Below are positions 51,850 through 54,616 of a DNA stretch of 54,616 bases, piece by piece; positions within the stretch are counted from its first letter, which is position 1; every line of letters starts with the position of its first letter. Below the pieces are notes generated by a model. It did no database searches and was not told where the DNA came from. It saw only the letters and a list, made by a program, of their open reading frames with translations. This DNA comes from Romeriopsis navalis LEGE 11480 (lineage in GTDB: Bacteria; Cyanobacteriota; Cyanobacteriia; Leptolyngbyales; Leptolyngbyaceae), in contig NZ_JADEXQ010000035.1 in the NCBI RefSeq assembly GCF_015207035.1, positions 1 to 54,616 on the forward strand, in the 5' to 3' direction. A program made the position numbers and the translations under genes.

Positions 51850-52145
51850 ACGTCAATAAAGTTACTCAGCGAGTCGTTGCTACTTCTCTATGCTAACGCG
51901 CTAAATTCGCTGAAAAGTTAAGACAATCAGTACCCCAAGCGGCAATGCAACGCAAGGTCAAAGCCATTCCCTTGGGCATTTCAGCCAACTGATACCGGAT
52001 ACTGGAAAAGTTTTTTGGAATTTCTACATCACCGTATAGAATAGGGCATTCAAAAAATTGGTGCCATTTGTTCACGCTACTGATAGTGTTAGAAACAACT
52101 ACGTTGGACAAGAGTCTGCAGATGTAGGGCATTTTTCCACCATTT

Positions 52146-53009
52146 ATGACTGACTGTGAGGAGCGATCGACGTTCATGAACCGACAACTCAAGCGCATCG
52201 AACAAACTCTCCATAGCCTGGAAAAAGCTGCCGCGACCAGTGCGACATTCCCCCAAACGACCACGCCAAGTGACACTCCGGAGCATCTCGGCCAGGCAAT
52301 TCCAGCAGCGTCCGAAGCAGCGCCGTCCGCAACCGTTTCATTTCACGTACATCGGTCATCGGATAATTTGCCGCATACCGTTGCCGATGCGAGTCAACCG
52401 CCATCGCTTCAGCTACCGACTGGTCCCGCTACACCCCTTCCAACAACACAGCCCGTCCAACCGCTGGTCATCGAAGGTGAGGAAATTCCCAGTGGAGAAA
52501 AGTTTAAACTGCCAACCTTCACCGGCAACTTAGGCTTCAGTCGTCACCAAAACGGCAGCAACCCGGACTTGGCCTTAAACCTCTTACAAGAGACCCTGAC
52601 CTTGCTTCAAGGATGGCGAGTCGAGCTCCAGCAAGTGATTCGCGCCATTCAAGAAATTTATCGTGAAGGTCCGATCGTCGATGGCTGGCTGGAGTGTTCG
52701 ACCCAAAAAGTTGAAGCCACCACCGAAATTCTGCGCCATGCTGAAGTTAGCCACTTAATGGGTTACGTCGAATCGATTTGCAACGATCCTAGCGCGGCCC
52801 AGCCCGAATATCGGCTTTGCGGTCTCAGTGATGATGGTCGGGTTTGGTCCAGTCCTTGCCCTCAAAGCCAGTTGGCGAGTTTGAGCCTAGCGATCGCCCG
52901 GCATCAAAAGCTGCAACCCCTCTTGCAACGCAAACTCACCCTTGAGAAACAGCTCAACCAAGCAGCCGAAATCACCGCGAAAGTCCATGGTCAAGTTCAA
53001 GCGCTCTAG
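52146..53009 (+). CDS. Conserved protein of unknown function with linker and helical C-terminus
   Basis: A 287-residue protein. The start could be ATG 52146 or ATG 52176 (MNRQLKRIEQTLHSLE, with GAGGAG 12 bases upstream); I give the longer form. The N-terminus is a short coiled-coil, then a Pro/Thr/Ala/Gln-rich linker (about 30-120). The C-terminal half (about 140-287) is helical with NLLQETLTLLQGWRVELQQV, VEATTEILRHAEVSHLMGYVES and a final KLQPLLQRKLTLEKQLNQA coiled-coil. A motif CGLSDDGRVWSSPCP lies in the middle. No family recognised. Confidence 0.6.
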   Translation: MTDCEERSTFMNRQLKRIEQTLHSLEKAAATSATFPQTTTPSDTPEHLGQAIPAASEAAPSATVSFHVHRSSDNLPHTVADASQPPSLQLPTGPATPLPTTQPVQPLVIEGEEIPSGEKFKLPTFTGNLGFSRHQNGSNPDLALNLLQETLTLLQGWRVELQQVIRAIQEIYREGPIVDGWLECSTQKVEATTEILRHAEVSHLMGYVESICNDPSAAQPEYRLCGLSDDGRVWSSPCPQSQLASLSLAIARHQKLQPLLQRKLTLEKQLNQAAEITAKVHGQVQAL

Positions 53010-53418
53010 TGCAATACCAACGGTGATGTGAAAGGTAGAACTTCTTTGAAACTGATACAAAACAGTATTTTGAGATTTTTCTACCTCGCAAAATAAGCTT
53101 GACTCACGACATAGTCAAATCCAAATTCACGGCGAGCGTTATCACCACGCTTATCCATTACAGTGCCACAGCGAAGTTCTACCGACTGACATATCGACGC
53201 AATGAAATTCATCTTGAGTAGATAAATTAAATTGGCATTATTCCAAGGCTCACACGAGCCACAGCAGTGGCTCGCAAATATATCCCAAATCACAAATGTA
53301 TCGATTGCTTACGCTGCATCTGTAACAGGCATTAAGTCTCGACCTAACTGATTGCGGCATTTCGTTAGCAAACTCAGCAATGCGGGCTTACTAATAGAGA
53401 ACTCCCGACCTTTTCTTT
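53010..53418. other. Intergenic region upstream of the GT2 gene
   Basis: About 410 bases with no convincing gene; a 70-residue minus-strand frame (53081-53293) has no family character. Moderately AT-rich and presumably a promoter region. Confidence 0.4.
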
Positions 53419-54363
53419 ATGTCTATGTCCGAGCCAAAGGTTTCTGCAATTATCTGTACCCATAATCGTGATCGCTATTTGGGCCTAGCCATCGACAGTT
53501 TGCTGGCGCAGGATTTAGACAATTTTGAAATTTTGGTCATTGATAACGCCTCTACTGATACCACCAAGGCAGTGGTTGAGGCACGATTAAATGACCCACG
53601 GTTGAAATATATTTATGAGCCAACCCTCGGTCTATCGGCCGCCCGTAATCGTGGCGCCGAAGCTGCCAGCGCCCCAATTCTGGCTTACCTTGATGATGAC
53701 GCAATCGCCACGCCGACTTGGCTCAGCGTGATCCATCGAGCCTATGAACAGAATACCAAGTTGGCGATCGCCGGGGGCAAGGTCACTTTAATTTGGGATC
53801 CGGGAACTCAAGCACCCCCATGGCTGTCGGAAGGACTAGCGGGTAACTTGGGTGCCTACGACTTAGGTGAAGAAATCACTTATATTCAGCAGCCGGGACT
53901 GACGCCAAGGGGACTCAATTATTCATTACGCCGGAGTTTTCTCGACCAAGTTGGTGGGTTTGATCTAAAGCTGGGGCGGGTAGGAAAAAACCTTCTCTCC
54001 AATGAAGAGTTACAAATGACTGAGCTCGCACTACAAGCGCACTGGCAGGTCGCCTATCTGCCCGATGCTTTAGTCGCACACCATGTCGCACCAGAACGAG
54101 TTCGCCGCTCGTGGTTCCTCGAACGTGGTTGGTGGCAAGGGATCAGTGAATGCTATCGCGAACAAATGGCCAACGAAGCGGGTTGGGGACAATTCGCGCG
54201 CGGGGGCGAGCGGCTAGTCCGCGGACTCTATAAATCGATTAAATTCATTGGCAGCCCCGCAATTTGCTTTGAAAATCTCGTTTATAGCTATGGTCAGATT
54301 GGGTATTTAATCAAAGTCGTTCAGGGACTAAACTCGGCGAATTCTCCTGAAATTACCCCTTAA
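53419..54363 (+). CDS. Glycosyltransferase family 2
   Basis: A 314-residue GT2. The N-terminal half carries VSAIICTHNRDRYLGLAIDSL, FEILVIDNASTDTTK, LGLSAARNRGAEAASAPILAYLDDDAI with the DxD. The C-terminal half shows RGLNYSLRRSFLDQVGGFDLKLGR and NEELQMTELALQAHW, the acceptor-side ED motif. No membrane helix apart from a weak C-terminal one. It resembles hormogonium-polysaccharide and EPS glycosyltransferases, but that identity is not certain. The gene is 8 kb away from the main cluster. Confidence 0.85.
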   Translation: MSMSEPKVSAIICTHNRDRYLGLAIDSLLAQDLDNFEILVIDNASTDTTKAVVEARLNDPRLKYIYEPTLGLSAARNRGAEAASAPILAYLDDDAIATPTWLSVIHRAYEQNTKLAIAGGKVTLIWDPGTQAPPWLSEGLAGNLGAYDLGEEITYIQQPGLTPRGLNYSLRRSFLDQVGGFDLKLGRVGKNLLSNEELQMTELALQAHWQVAYLPDALVAHHVAPERVRRSWFLERGWWQGISECYREQMANEAGWGQFARGGERLVRGLYKSIKFIGSPAICFENLVYSYGQIGYLIKVVQGLNSANSPEITP

Positions 54364-54431
54364 CTGCGTAAGTTGATCTCACATATCACATCATTATTCG
54401 AATTTCACCTTCACCAAAGCATTTGAGAAAT

Positions 54432-54554
54432 ATGAATAGAACTTTTAAAATTTTCGATACAAACTGTAGGATAGCCGGTATGACAATAGCAATCGCCTTC
54501 CCCGTAGCTTTTGCTAGCGCTTCGTTCTCAATCATGCCAAGTTACGCCAATTAA
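54432..54554 (+). CDS. Tiny signal-peptide-like ORF
   Basis: A 40-residue frame: a basic N-terminus (MNRTFKIF), one hydrophobic stretch (IAGMTIAIAFPVAFASASF), and SYAN before the stop. It looks like a signal peptide with almost no mature part. It may be the truncated 5' end of a secreted-protein gene or a chance frame. Ribosome-binding site weak (TGAGAAAT). Close to the window edge. Confidence 0.3.
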   Translation: MNRTFKIFDTNCRIAGMTIAIAFPVAFASASFSIMPSYAN

Positions 54555-54616
54555 TCCCCCCCTTTTCCCCTGGTGTTTGTGCCCCACGCATCAAAAAACT
54601 GCTAATGCCCCCGCTA

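Noticed and set aside
53081-53293. 70-residue minus-strand frame in the gap before the last GT2 gene.
   Set aside because: No family character and no supporting start signal.

Overview
The window is chromosomal DNA from a cyanobacterium. The evidence is photosystem I subunit PsaK, a high-light-inducible chlorophyll-binding protein (Hlip), the HemJ-type protoporphyrinogen oxidase, a fused HisIE, several small cyanobacteria-specific protein families, a tmRNA whose tag reads ANNIVSFARKSAPVAA, and many GCGATCGC / CGATCG (HIP1-like) words. I cannot name the genus from sequence alone. No prophage, insertion sequence with a transposase, CRISPR array, tRNA or rRNA was seen.

Layout. 1-4.8 kb: the C-terminal part of a type II topoisomerase A subunit, a sugar-type ABC ATPase, a small M41-like membrane metalloprotease, a pentapeptide protein and an Hlip behind an HLR1-like (RpaB) repeat array. 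5.2-16 kb is the most accessory-looking part: a MazG-like pyrophosphohydrolase, an 86-bp palindromic repeat, a large membrane pentapeptide protein with a hexanucleotide-repeat membrane segment, two lipoproteins (one is MsrA), an anchored protein of unknown function, a DUF4214/beta-helix secreted protein, an SDR oxidoreductase and a PEP-CTERM secreted protein. 16-32.5 kb is mostly housekeeping: hemL, hisIE, psaK, a thioredoxin-like ferredoxin, an Rre1/Ycf29-like response regulator, a universal stress protein, a TPR protein, purD, a MORN-repeat protein, ilvN, small cyanobacterial proteins, cysE-purE, pnp and map.

33-45.2 kb is a polysaccharide cluster of the Wzx/Wzy type: a Wzc-like chain-length/tyrosine-kinase protein on the plus strand, then nine minus-strand genes. 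These are a DUF6492-like protein, three GT2 and two GT4 glycosyltransferases, a hexapeptide acyltransferase, a Wzy/O-antigen-ligase family membrane protein and a Wzx-type flippase. Together they could assemble a repeat unit on a lipid carrier, flip it, polymerise it and control chain length. No initiating phosphoglycosyltransferase and no Wza exporter lie in the window.

45.9-54.6 kb: one-piece tmRNA (ssrA), an intergenic region with a small cluster of DnaA-box-like sites, a DUF2811-like protein, hemJ, tsaC, clpP, a protein of unknown function ending in an SSB-like acidic/LPF tail, phoU, two conserved proteins of unknown function, another GT2 and a tiny signal-peptide-like ORF.

Convergent gene pairs are often separated by long perfect hairpins that look like bidirectional terminators. 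The best candidates for something undescribed are the repeat-encoded membrane pentapeptide protein (5920-8091), the SSB-tail protein (49319-50242) and the DnaA-box cluster at the strand switch near 46.7 kb. None of these was tested by database search. Start codons were often moved inside the longest open frame to the site supported by ribosome-binding site, signal peptide or family length.
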